A DNA stretch of 64,000 nt from Dysgonomonas sp. BGC7 (GTDB taxonomy: Bacteria > Bacteroidota > Bacteroidia > Bacteroidales > Dysgonomonadaceae), in assembly GCF_001261735.1 (NCBI RefSeq), contig NZ_CVRP01000006.1:248001-312000 (forward strand), in the 5' to 3' direction. The notes below the pieces were generated by a model. It did no database searches. It worked only from the letters and a program-made list of their open reading frames with translations, and was not told the DNA's origin. Positions 1-7,690 of this stretch are shown here, piece after piece (the first letter of the stretch is position 1; every line of letters starts with the position of its first letter). A program made the position numbers and the translations under genes.

Positions 1-1
1 G

Positions 2-919
2 GCGCTTATTTTTAGCGATTTTGGCTATAAAGTTATGGGCTTCTTTGATGATAATCTCGACAAAGCAGATAATATGCCTAATTATCTGGGTTCTACCGAT
101 GGAATTCAGTCGTATGTAAAAAGTCGAAAAATAGATGAAATATTTTGTACTGTATCAGCCAATCAGGAGGATTTGATATACGAATTGGTTCGCTTTTCGG
201 AAAAAAATATGATTCGGTTCCACTTGGTTCCCGAGTTTCATAAATATATAAAAAGAAGATTCTCATTGCATTTTGTAGAGTCAATACCAATGCTTAGCTT
301 ACGTTACGAACCTCTTCAGCACTTTATGAACAGGTTTGTTAAACGAAGCTTTGATTTAGTTTTCTCCGGTTTAGTATTAGTTACTGTATTTCCTGCTGTT
401 TATCTTATTTGCGGATTCCTTATCAAACGATCTTCTCCCGGCCCTATTTTGTTCAGGCAGAAACGAACAGGGATAAAAGGTAAAGAATTCTATTGCTATA
501 AATTCCGGTCTATGCGTCTGAATAAAGAAGCTAATTCGAAGCAGGCTGTCGAAGGAGATCCCCGTGTTACAAGAATTGGGAATTTTATGAGAAGGACAAG
601 TATTGATGAGATTCCCCAGTTTATAAATGTTTTGAAGAACGATATGTCGGTGGTAGGGCCTCGACCTCATATGTCTCAGCATACAGAGCTTTATTCGTCT
701 ATCATAGATAAGTTTATGGTTCGTCACCTTGTTAAGCCGGGTATTACGGGCTGGGCTCAGGTGTCAGGGTGCAGAGGTGAAACCAAAACTGTAGATGAGA
801 TGGAAGAACGTGTAAAAAGAGATGTATGGTATTTAGAAAACTGGACTTTTTTCCTCGATCTTAAAATAATATATCTAACTATTTATAATGCTATAAAAGG
901 AGAAAAGAAAGCATATTGA
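2..919 (+). CDS. Undecaprenyl-phosphate sugar phosphotransferase, 5' truncated
   Basis: The reading frame is open to the left edge, so the start lies outside the window and the Met at 35 is internal. The visible part has the end of a CoA-binding-like regulatory domain (GFFDDN), one hydrophobic segment, then a complete bacterial sugar transferase domain: PGPILFRQKRTG, YKFRSMR, DPRVTRIGNFMRRTSIDEIPQ, VGPRPH and KPGITGWAQVSG. This family (WcaJ/polyprenyl glycosylphosphotransferase) moves a hexose-1-phosphate onto undecaprenyl phosphate at the inner membrane to start capsule or exopolysaccharide units. The exact sugar cannot be read from sequence. It converges on mltG with only 7 bases between stops. 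Confidence 0.9.
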   Translation, partial: ALIFSDFGYKVMGFFDDNLDKADNMPNYLGSTDGIQSYVKSRKIDEIFCTVSANQEDLIYELVRFSEKNMIRFHLVPEFHKYIKRRFSLHFVESIPMLSLRYEPLQHFMNRFVKRSFDLVFSGLVLVTVFPAVYLICGFLIKRSSPGPILFRQKRTGIKGKEFYCYKFRSMRLNKEANSKQAVEGDPRVTRIGNFMRRTSIDEIPQFINVLKNDMSVVGPRPHMSQHTELYSSIIDKFMVRHLVKPGITGWAQVSGCRGETKTVDEMEERVKRDVWYLENWTFFLDLKIIYLTIYNAIKGEKKAY

Positions 920-926
920 TTTTCTT

Positions 927-1946
927 TTAAAAAATACCTCTTGCAGTCAAAGCTCTCCTGTATTTTGCTGCATTTGCCTGATGTTCTGCATATGTTTTAG
1001 CAAAGTCGTGATAACCTGAAAAGTCAGCTTTAGCACACATATAGAAGTAATCGTGTTTCTTATAATTTAAAACAGCTTCAAGACCTTTGATAGAAGGGAT
1101 TCGTATCGGTCCGGGAGGCAGTCCTGTATGTATATAAGTATTGTATGGAGAATTCACTTCCAGATGCTTATTCAATATTCTGCGTAAGTCAAAATCACCT
1201 ACAGCAAACTTTACTGTAGGATCTGCCTGAAGCGCCTGTCCTATATGTAGTCTGTTGATATATAAGCCTGCTACCATAGGGTATTCGTCGCTGAAAGTAC
1301 ACTCTTCTTCCACGATAGAGGCTAGTGTGGAGACTTCGATAAGAGTTAGTCCTATTGCTTCTGCTTGCTTCGTTCTGTCGGCATTCCAGAATTTGGTGTA
1401 TTCTTTTTTCATCTTCTGCAGAAAGCTGTCTATACTTATATCCCAATAAAACTCATACGTATTGGGTATAAACATAGCGGTGATAGTTCGGCTGTCAAAG
1501 CCTAGTTCACTGCACTTATTATCATTATCCAATACTCTGAGCAGATCATCTTCCGTCATCATCAATTGGTTGCTTATTCGTATAGCAAAGTCTTCTTTGG
1601 TTCTGATGTTGTTGAATTTTAGCTTTACCGGACTTTGATGTCCGCTTCTAAGGTCTAATATGAGATCTTTAATATTCATATCCGGTGTGACAGCATAACG
1701 TCCGGTTTTTAAATTTCCCGGATAGTTGAGAAGAGATGCCAATTTATTAAAATTAGCAATATTTTCTACTTTTGCACTATCTCTTACTTGGTTGATTAAA
1801 TTATCGTAGCTTTTTGTTTGGTCTATATAAATATAGGTAGTCTTGTTTATATTGAATTTTGTGGATAAAATGCTGTACCCATAAACGCCCAAAGCAACGA
1901 CAACAACGGCTAAAGTTATAACAATATATAGAATGGTCTTTTTCAT
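927..1946 (-). CDS. mltG: Endolytic murein transglycosylase MltG
   Basis: The 339-residue protein starts with one N-terminal membrane anchor (about residues 5-27) and has the YceG/MltG domain with the catalytic region TLASIVEEE, then QALQADPTVKFAVGD, YNTYIHTGLPPGPI and the C-terminal YFYMCAKADFSGYHDFAKT. MltG cuts nascent glycan strands at the outer face of the inner membrane and so sets strand length. The catalytic glutamate of the family is present. It lies 13 bases after queA on the same strand and is probably co-transcribed with it from the promoter near 3200. Confidence 0.93.
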   Translation of the reverse strand: MKKTILYIVITLAVVVVALGVYGYSILSTKFNINKTTYIYIDQTKSYDNLINQVRDSAKVENIANFNKLASLLNYPGNLKTGRYAVTPDMNIKDLILDLRSGHQSPVKLKFNNIRTKEDFAIRISNQLMMTEDDLLRVLDNDNKCSELGFDSRTITAMFIPNTYEFYWDISIDSFLQKMKKEYTKFWNADRTKQAEAIGLTLIEVSTLASIVEEECTFSDEYPMVAGLYINRLHIGQALQADPTVKFAVGDFDLRRILNKHLEVNSPYNTYIHTGLPPGPIRIPSIKGLEAVLNYKKHDYFYMCAKADFSGYHDFAKTYAEHQANAAKYRRALTARGIF

Positions 1947-1959
1947 ATTTGATTTTAGT

Positions 1960-3180
1960 TTATTTCAATAGTAAAGAGCTGTCTCCATAACTGAGGAAAC
2001 GATAATTATTGCCAAGAGCATGACTGTATATTTCTTTCCAGCGATCATCTCCAAGAAAAGCAGAGATAAGAAGCAACAGTGTACTTTGAGGTTGGTGAAA
2101 ATTCGTTACTATTCCATCCACCAATTTGAAATTATAACCCGGTGCTATTATGATTTGTGTATCTGCTATCAGGGTGTTTTGTTGCTTTTCTTCCAGATAA
2201 TTGAGTATATTCTTAAGGGCTACTTTTACTCCTATTACATTGTTTTCCGCTTTGTAAGGTGTCCATTGTTCTACTCTCAATTCTTGTTCCTGCCCTTTTT
2301 CTAACAGTACACCAATGTAGTATAAGCTCTCTAACGTGCGCACTGAGGTTGTTCCTACCGCAATAATCTTGCCTTGATGAGCATATAGTTCTTCAAGAAA
2401 CTCTCTTCTTACCGAGATAAGTTCCGAATGCATGGTGTGATTCTTGATAAGTTCACTCTTTACAGGGCGAAACGTTCCGGCTCCTACATGCAGAGTAACT
2501 TCTGCGGTTTTTACTCCTTTGTTTCTCAGGCTATCGAATACTTCAGGAGTGAAATGTAGGCCTGCTGTGGGAGCGGCCACAGAGCCTTCTATTTTCGAAT
2601 ATACAGTCTGGTATGTTTGTTTGTCTTCTTCTTCTGTCTCTCTGTTCAGATAAGGAGGAATGGGCAACTCTCCCATTACTTCCAACAGATCGGAGAAAGT
2701 ATAGTTCGGGTTATTCCATTCAAATTCCACAATGTGAGTATCTCCATTCGCCCCTATTCGTTCAGCACTGATTAATATATCTTGTCCTTCTATATTAATC
2801 GTTTTAGATAAAGTTCCTTCTTTCCATTTTTTCAGATTGCCCACAAGGCATATCCACGAACAATGGTTTGTTTGCTGAAAGTTGAGTAGGTAGTCGTGCG
2901 GAGTATGAGGTTCGAGACAAAAAATCTCGATCAGGGCTCCTGTCGGTTTGCGAAAGTGCAGACGGGCTTGTATAACTTTTGTGTTATTAAAGACCATCAT
3001 ACTTCCTTCGGCGATATAGTGTGATATGTTGTAAAACGTATCGTCTGTTATTTCCTGTTCCCTGTACACAAGAAGCTTCGAGGTGTCTCTTTTAGGCAAT
3101 GGATATTTTGCAATCCGGCTGTCGGGAAGGTCGTAATTGTAATTTTCGATGCGTATTTCCTGAGGAGTTGATATTTCCAC
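1960..3180 (-). CDS. queA: tRNA preQ1(34) S-adenosylmethionine ribosyltransferase-isomerase QueA
   Basis: The 406-residue protein moves and isomerises the ribosyl group of S-adenosylmethionine onto preQ1 in tRNA, making epoxyqueuosine at the wobble base. Family motifs are clear: DLPDSRIAKYPLPKRD, MVFNNTKVIQARL, GSVAAPTAGLHFT, LHVGAGTFRPV, VGTTSVRTLES and TNFHQPQSTLLLLISAFLG. The start is GTG; no in-frame ATG gives the conserved N terminus. It is the first gene of a likely queA-mltG unit. Confidence 0.95.
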   Translation of the reverse strand: MEISTPQEIRIENYNYDLPDSRIAKYPLPKRDTSKLLVYREQEITDDTFYNISHYIAEGSMMVFNNTKVIQARLHFRKPTGALIEIFCLEPHTPHDYLLNFQQTNHCSWICLVGNLKKWKEGTLSKTINIEGQDILISAERIGANGDTHIVEFEWNNPNYTFSDLLEVMGELPIPPYLNRETEEEDKQTYQTVYSKIEGSVAAPTAGLHFTPEVFDSLRNKGVKTAEVTLHVGAGTFRPVKSELIKNHTMHSELISVRREFLEELYAHQGKIIAVGTTSVRTLESLYYIGVLLEKGQEQELRVEQWTPYKAENNVIGVKVALKNILNYLEEKQQNTLIADTQIIIAPGYNFKLVDGIVTNFHQPQSTLLLLISAFLGDDRWKEIYSHALGNNYRFLSYGDSSLLLK

Positions 3181-3199
3181 TTTTTCTTTTTTTATCCGA

Positions 3200-3207
3200 C
3201 AAAAATA
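3200..3207 (-). promoter_or_regulatory. Candidate -7 element for queA-mltG
   Basis: On the minus strand this reads TATTTTTG, which fits the Bacteroidetes -7 consensus TAnnTTTG, and it lies 19 bases upstream of the queA GTG. No clear -33 TTTG was found at standard spacing. Confidence 0.45.
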
Positions 3208-3265
3208 AGCAACTTTGTGTGAATAAAAAAGCCGATTAAGGCTTTGGAAAGAATTATTAAGACTT

Positions 3266-4312
3266 ATGAAAATAGGAGATAAAGTCCGTTTTCTGAATAC
3301 AACAGGAGGCGGTATAGTCAGAGGGTTTCAGGGAAAAGATATTGTGCTTGTCGAAGATGAAGAAGGCTTTGATATCCCTGTCCTTATTCGCGAAACAGTA
3401 GTTATAGAGCCTGCAAAAGACATACAGGTACGTCAGACAACAAATCCGGGTAATACTATTCCGGAGAGAGTTGCTCGGGTTGAAGAAAAGCCTGATGAGG
3501 AGTACAAAATAGAAGAAACTAAAGAGGGAGAAGCCCTCTCTGTATATTTAGCTTACTTGCCTGTCGATCTGAAAAGCCTGAGTACAACAGCTATCGAATG
3601 TTATCTGGTGAATGACAGTAATTATTTTCTTTCGTATAATTACATGAGCCGTTCCGAAGAAGGATGGGCTAGTCGCAACATTGGTGTTATAGAACCAAAT
3701 ACAAAACTTTTTATAGAAGAATTCGAAAAAACAGATCTAAATGATTTAGAGCGCGTATGCTTACAATTTTTTGCTTATAAAAAAGGAAAAGCTTTTTCTA
3801 TAAAGAATACTTATTCGGTAGAAGTGCGTATAGATATTGTGAAATTTTACAAATTGCACAGTTTCAAAGAGAATGACTTTTTCGAAGACGAAGCTATTGT
3901 ATATCCGATAGTTCGCAAAGATGTGGCCGAAAAAGAGCTTTTTGTCAGTGGAGAAGAAATAGAACAGGCCATGCAGCAAAAGGAAAATAAGCGTCCAAGA
4001 ATACAGCCGATACAAAAGAAAGAAAAACCATCTGTCTTGGAAATAGATTTGCACATTGACGAGCTTCTTGACAACACAAACGGATTGTCTGCGGCAGATA
4101 TACTCGAATATCAGATCAGGAAATTTAAAGACACAATGGACGAAAACAGACAAAAGAAAGGGCAGAAAATTGTTTTCATACATGGTAAAGGTGATGGAGT
4201 CCTGAAAAATGCTATTCTGAAAGAGTTAAAGATAACATATAAGTCTGCTTATTACCAGGATGCTTCTTTTCGTGAATATGGCTATGGAGCAACAATGGTT
4301 ACAATAAAATAA
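3266..4312 (+). CDS. DUF2027 and Smr domain protein
   Basis: The 348-residue protein has an N-terminal DUF2027 region (IGDKVRFLNTTGGGIVRGFQ), a middle beta-rich part with FLSYNYMSR, a charged linker at about residues 225-260, and a C-terminal Smr domain with the motif HGKGDGVL near residue 310. Smr domains are nucleic-acid endonuclease or binding domains related to the MutS2 tail. The DUF2027-Smr arrangement is common in Bacteroidetes but its role is not settled. It has no signal peptide and is expected in the cytoplasm. Confidence 0.85.
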   Translation: MKIGDKVRFLNTTGGGIVRGFQGKDIVLVEDEEGFDIPVLIRETVVIEPAKDIQVRQTTNPGNTIPERVARVEEKPDEEYKIEETKEGEALSVYLAYLPVDLKSLSTTAIECYLVNDSNYFLSYNYMSRSEEGWASRNIGVIEPNTKLFIEEFEKTDLNDLERVCLQFFAYKKGKAFSIKNTYSVEVRIDIVKFYKLHSFKENDFFEDEAIVYPIVRKDVAEKELFVSGEEIEQAMQQKENKRPRIQPIQKKEKPSVLEIDLHIDELLDNTNGLSAADILEYQIRKFKDTMDENRQKKGQKIVFIHGKGDGVLKNAILKELKITYKSAYYQDASFREYGYGATMVTIK

Positions 4313-4344
4313 CATATAAAAACTACACTAAATTTGTAAATGAA

Positions 4345-4932
4345 ATGAAAAAAAGAATTCTTGCATTATTACTACTGATTACGGTCTTAGTTAGCTGCGA
4401 TAGCTTGCAAAAAGGCTTGTCGAGTACCTATAATATGATTAACTGCGAGTATAGCTACAAGTCTATTTCGGGGATGACTGTATCGGGCATCAATTTGTCT
4501 AATGGTTTGTCGCTTACATCTATCCCTAAAGTCACATCCATCTTATCGGGATCTGCAACCTCTATTCCTCTCAATTTTACACTCAATCTGAATGTGAAAA
4601 ATCCGAATCAGTCAGAAGCAATGCTACATGGATTACAATATATTCTTAGTATCGACGATGTACAATTTACTACCGGTTCTATCAATCAGTCTTTGAATAT
4701 AGCTGCCGGACAAACTCAGACACTGCCTCTTACTATTGGGGTCGATTTAGCTTCGTTGATGAAAAACAATTCGAAAAGTGCAGTTACTGAAATAGCAAAA
4801 AATTTCTTGGGTATAGGTTCTAAGAAATCGAATGTGTCTCTTCAGCTTAAACCTTCGTTTATGATAGGAAATACTCCTATAGCATCGCCTGTCTATATTC
4901 CGGTGAGCTTTAGCTTTGGAGGAGGAAACTAA
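4345..4932 (+). CDS. LEA type 2-like lipoprotein
   Basis: The 195-residue product has a lipoprotein signal (LLLLITVLVSC, Cys at about residue 18) and a middle beta-sandwich resembling the water-stress/LEA14 fold: LNFTLNLNVKNPNQSEAMLHG, then VQFTTGSINQSLNIAAGQTQ. Such periplasmic or outer-membrane lipoproteins have no defined reaction. It follows the Smr gene by 32 bases and may share its transcript. Confidence 0.72.
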   Translation: MKKRILALLLLITVLVSCDSLQKGLSSTYNMINCEYSYKSISGMTVSGINLSNGLSLTSIPKVTSILSGSATSIPLNFTLNLNVKNPNQSEAMLHGLQYILSIDDVQFTTGSINQSLNIAAGQTQTLPLTIGVDLASLMKNNSKSAVTEIAKNFLGIGSKKSNVSLQLKPSFMIGNTPIASPVYIPVSFSFGGGN

Positions 4933-4981
4933 TATTTATACTTATTTGTTATATTCTTATAACAAGTAAAATGATATAATT

Positions 4982-5257
4982 ATGGAATATAATATCTTGC
5001 ATAATGAGGCTGCCAGTCGTTTCGAAGTAGTAGTAGAGGGGTTACTCTCTTTGGTAGACTATAAAGAGGTGAATGATACTTTTGTTGTTACACATACAGA
5101 AGTTCCTAAAGAGTTGGAAGGTAGAGGTATTGCTGCTGCTTTAACTAAGGTTTTGTTGGATTTTGTTCGGGCAAGCGGAAAAAAGGTTCGTCCTGTATGT
5201 CCCTATACTAAAGCCTATCTACAACGGCATCCTGAATATGAAGATATTTTAGTTTAA
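4982..5257 (+). CDS. Small GNAT-like N-acetyltransferase (YjdJ/GTLP3-like)
   Basis: The 91-residue protein matches the short Gcn5-related acetyltransferase group: VTHTEVPKELEGRGIAAALTKV is the acetyl-CoA pyrophosphate loop, followed by RPVCPYTKAYLQRHPEY with the conserved CPY near the C terminus. Members resemble human GTLP3A/B and their substrates are mostly unknown. It is a complete single-domain member ending before a strong hairpin terminator. Confidence 0.85.
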   Translation: MEYNILHNEAASRFEVVVEGLLSLVDYKEVNDTFVVTHTEVPKELEGRGIAAALTKVLLDFVRASGKKVRPVCPYTKAYLQRHPEYEDILV

Positions 5258-5285
5258 CATATAAATGTTTGATTAATAATACATG

Positions 5286-5315
5286 GAGGTGTCTCAAATT
5301 TGAGGCACCTCTTTT
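5286..5315 (+). terminator. Intrinsic terminator, convergent region
   Basis: A near-perfect palindrome (arms 5286-5298 and 5299-5311, one G-T pair) is followed by TTTT and a T-rich stretch. It lies between the GNAT gene and the convergent CDGSH gene. Confidence 0.8.
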
Positions 5316-5337
5316 GCTTTTTCATACTATAGCTCTT

Positions 5338-5532
5338 TTAGCCTTTAAACCCAATCTTAGCATGCGATCCATCGCAGTATGGCTTGTTGTTAGAGGCTCC
5401 GCATCGGCAAAGATGGGGGTTTTCTTTAATAACACTTGTGCCATCGGCTAAAATTAATTCTACAGTTCCTTCTACGAGTAGAGGGGCATTGGGAATCACT
5501 TTGATCTTTAGTAAAGAATCTTTCTTTTCCAT
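5338..5532 (-). CDS. CDGSH iron-sulfur domain protein
   Basis: The 64-residue protein contains one CDGSH motif near the C terminus: CRCGASNNKPYCDGSH, giving the three Cys and one His ligands of a redox-active 2Fe-2S cluster (mitoNEET type). The N-terminal half is a short beta-rich extension (IKVIPNAPLLVEGTVEL). Bacterial single-CDGSH proteins are cytoplasmic; partners are not known. It is transcribed towards the GNAT gene. Confidence 0.9.
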   Translation of the reverse strand: MEKKDSLLKIKVIPNAPLLVEGTVELILADGTSVIKENPHLCRCGASNNKPYCDGSHAKIGFKG

Positions 5533-5711
5533 AATGATAGTTTTTTATGCTATCCCAAATCAGGTATCAGTTGTTTATGTATTTCTACACAACAATCGAC
5601 AGAATAATAAGATGATAGTTTTTAGTTTATAAATCACCACAAGTTACTAAATAAAACAGATAATTTAACATAAAATCAAAAAAGAATTAGTGTAAAAACT
5701 ATTGCTAAATA

Positions 5712-5742
5712 TTTGTCTGTCACAAAATAAGTTTTACCTTTG
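5712..5742 (+). promoter_or_regulatory. rpsO promoter
   Basis: TTTG at 5712-5715 and TACCTTTG at 5735-5742 are separated by 19 bases, a textbook Bacteroidetes -33/-7 promoter. It lies 33 bases upstream of the rpsO ATG. Confidence 0.8.
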
Positions 5743-5774
5743 CACCTCGATTAATTAAACTTAAACAATAAGTT

Positions 5775-6044
5775 ATGTATTTAGATTCAGCTAAAAAGCA
5801 AGAACTCTTCGCTAAATACGGAAAGTCTAACACTGACACTGGCTCACCTGAAGCTCAGATATCATTGTTTTCATACCGTATTTCGCATTTGACTGAACAC
5901 TTGAAGTCAAATAAGAAGGACTATAACACAGAGAGATCTCTAAGACGTCTTGTTGGTAAACGTCGTCGTTTACTTGATTATTTGATAGCTAATGATATTG
6001 AAAGATATCGTGCTATAATCAAAGAATTGGGTATCAGAAAGTAA
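5775..6044 (+). CDS. rpsO: 30S ribosomal protein S15
   Basis: The 89-residue protein has the standard S15 length and signature: FAKYGKSNTDTGSPEAQISLFSYRI, then TERSLRRLVGKRRRLLDYL and the C-terminal ELGIRK. S15 binds 16S rRNA helices 20-22 early in small-subunit assembly. It is a single-gene unit with its own promoter and a terminator at 6067. Confidence 0.98.
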   Translation: MYLDSAKKQELFAKYGKSNTDTGSPEAQISLFSYRISHLTEHLKSNKKDYNTERSLRRLVGKRRRLLDYLIANDIERYRAIIKELGIRK

Positions 6045-6066
6045 TCTTCTGTGCGAAAAATTTACG

Positions 6067-6101
6067 AGAGATTGTTTCTTTATTAGAAGCAATCTCTTTT
6101 T
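6067..6101 (+). terminator. rpsO terminator
   Basis: Stem arms AGAGATTG (6067-6074) and CAATCTCT (6090-6097), extended by an inner TTCT/AGAA pairing, are followed by a T-rich tail. Confidence 0.75.
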
Positions 6102-6125
6102 CTTTGCTAATATTTAAGTAACGAT

Positions 6126-6902
6126 ATGGAAAAATTAACTATTATAAAAGTAGGCGGCAAGATCGTTGAAGAAAGCGAATCTCTCAGACAGTTGTTGCAC
6201 GATTTCACAAAAATAGAAGGAAAGAAACTGCTTGTGCATGGTGGAGGGCGTTCGGCAACCAAGCTGGCGGAGCGTTTGGGAATTGAAAGCCACATGGTAA
6301 ACGGACGACGCATAACAGACAAACAGACTCTCGAAGTAGTTACTATGGTTTATGGTGGACTTGTGAATAAGAATATTGTAGCCGGATTGCAAGCGGAAGG
6401 TGTCGATGCGCTTGGCCTGACAGGTGCAGATATGAATATTATCCGCTCCGAAAAGCGTCCTGTTGCAGATATAGACTACGGATATGTGGGTGATGTGAAA
6501 GAAGTGAACGCGCAAGCTCTTGTTTCTCTCATATCGCAGGGAATAGTTCCTATTCTGGCCCCGTTAACACATGACAAACAAGGAAATATCCTAAATACGA
6601 ATGCAGATACTATAGCCGGAGAAACAGCAAAGGCATTGGCAAGTCATTTTGAAGTGACTCTTATATTCTGTTTCGAGAAAAAAGGAGTCCTTATGAACGA
6701 AGAGGACGATAATAGTGTGATTGCCCGGTTGGATAGAAAAAGATTCGAAGATCTTGTAAAAGAGGGCGTTATAAAAGGAGGTATGATTCCTAAGCTGGAG
6801 AATTCTTTTAAGTCTTTGAGTGCTGGAGTAAAGAGAGTTATAATAACAAATGCCTCAGAAATAATGGGCGATAGCGGAACTGTTATTACCGAGTCTATTT
6901 AG
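6126..6902 (+). CDS. argB: Acetylglutamate kinase
   Basis: The 258-residue protein phosphorylates N-acetylglutamate, the second step of arginine synthesis. It belongs to the amino-acid kinase fold: IIKVGGKIVEE at the N terminus, LLVHGGGRSATKLAERLG, GRRITDKQTLEVV, GLTGADMN, LNTNADTIAGETAKAL and the C-terminal VIKGGMIPKLENS. The length fits the short, arginine-insensitive type. No other arginine gene is next to it. Confidence 0.96.
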   Translation: MEKLTIIKVGGKIVEESESLRQLLHDFTKIEGKKLLVHGGGRSATKLAERLGIESHMVNGRRITDKQTLEVVTMVYGGLVNKNIVAGLQAEGVDALGLTGADMNIIRSEKRPVADIDYGYVGDVKEVNAQALVSLISQGIVPILAPLTHDKQGNILNTNADTIAGETAKALASHFEVTLIFCFEKKGVLMNEEDDNSVIARLDRKRFEDLVKEGVIKGGMIPKLENSFKSLSAGVKRVIITNASEIMGDSGTVITESI

Positions 6903-6940
6903 TTTTTTGTTACAAAAAGTGAATATTATAAAACTTTGTA

Positions 6941-6948
6941 TATCTTTG
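6941..6948 (+). promoter_or_regulatory. Candidate -7 element for the barrel protein gene
   Basis: TATCTTTG matches TAnnTTTG and lies 65 bases before the ATG at 7014. Confidence 0.55.
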
Positions 6949-7013
6949 TACCCGAATTGAAACAAACATAAAAACGAATTCAAACTATTTAATCACTTAA
7001 TTTTTCACAAACT

Positions 7014-7622
7014 ATGAGAAAATTATTTTTAGTAGGGGCATTAGCTCTATCTACTCTATTTGTTAGTGCTCAAGACGGTCTTCAAGGAAAATGGTTCGTT
7101 GGGGGACAATTGGGATTCGGAAGTAGTAAAGATAATAAAACAGCTCTTGAAACGAAAACAACAAGTTTTAATGTTGTGCCTATGGTTGGAACATTCATCT
7201 CTCCATCTGTAGCTGTTGGTGCCGGATTAGGATATACTTCTTCTAAAGTCAAAGTTGCTGGAGAACAGACTCGCAAGACAAATGGATTTGAAATAGCTCC
7301 GTTTGCCAGAAAATACTGGAACATTGCAGGAGGCTTGTATTTCTTTGGTGAAGCAGCACTACCTGTATCTTTTGGAAGTACAGAAGGGGCTAATAGCGAC
7401 AGTAAGTCAAATTCGACTGCAATTAATATTGCTCTGGCTCCGGGATTTGACTATATTATCAATGACTGGATCTCTATCGAGACTAAGTTCAATATTTTAA
7501 CTGCAGGATATAACAGTGACAAACCAAAAGGAGGAACAAGAAGTGATTCTTTCGGTTTTAATGGAAATACTCACCAAAACGAATTTGGCGATTTGACTAT
7601 TGGTGTTAAATTCTTATTTTAA
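7014..7622 (+). CDS. Outer membrane beta-barrel protein
   Basis: The 202-residue protein has a signal peptide (LFLVGALALSTLFVSAQ, cleavage near residue 20), alternating amphipathic strands such as GKWFVGGQLGFGSS and VAVGAGLGYTSSKVKV, and a C-terminal strand ending in F (FGDLTIGVKFLF), typical of BamA-inserted barrels. It fits the small OmpA/OmpW-like or PorT-like class. Ligand and function are unknown. It is monocistronic, with a terminator at 7643. Confidence 0.82.
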   Translation: MRKLFLVGALALSTLFVSAQDGLQGKWFVGGQLGFGSSKDNKTALETKTTSFNVVPMVGTFISPSVAVGAGLGYTSSKVKVAGEQTRKTNGFEIAPFARKYWNIAGGLYFFGEAALPVSFGSTEGANSDSKSNSTAINIALAPGFDYIINDWISIETKFNILTAGYNSDKPKGGTRSDSFGFNGNTHQNEFGDLTIGVKFLF

Positions 7623-7642
7623 TCGCTAAGCGTATAAAATAG

Positions 7643-7677
7643 AAAAGAGGCTGAATTTCAGCCTCTTTTTTTATTTC
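7643..7677 (+). terminator. Bidirectional terminator
   Basis: AAAAGAGGCTGA and TCAGCCTCTTTT are perfect arms around a 3-base loop, with a T run after them. It separates the barrel gene from the convergent amidotransferase gene. Confidence 0.88.
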
Positions 7678-7690
7678 TATTCCTCCTTTA

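Noticed and set aside
5286-5311. Second operator like the hcp palindrome (shares GGTGTCTC)
   Set aside because: It is a continuous hairpin followed by T residues at a gene end, so a terminator; the resemblance is probably chance.
5384-5632. 82-codon plus-strand open frame opposite the CDGSH gene
   Set aside because: The opposite strand encodes the exact CDGSH iron-sulfur motif; this frame is its shadow.
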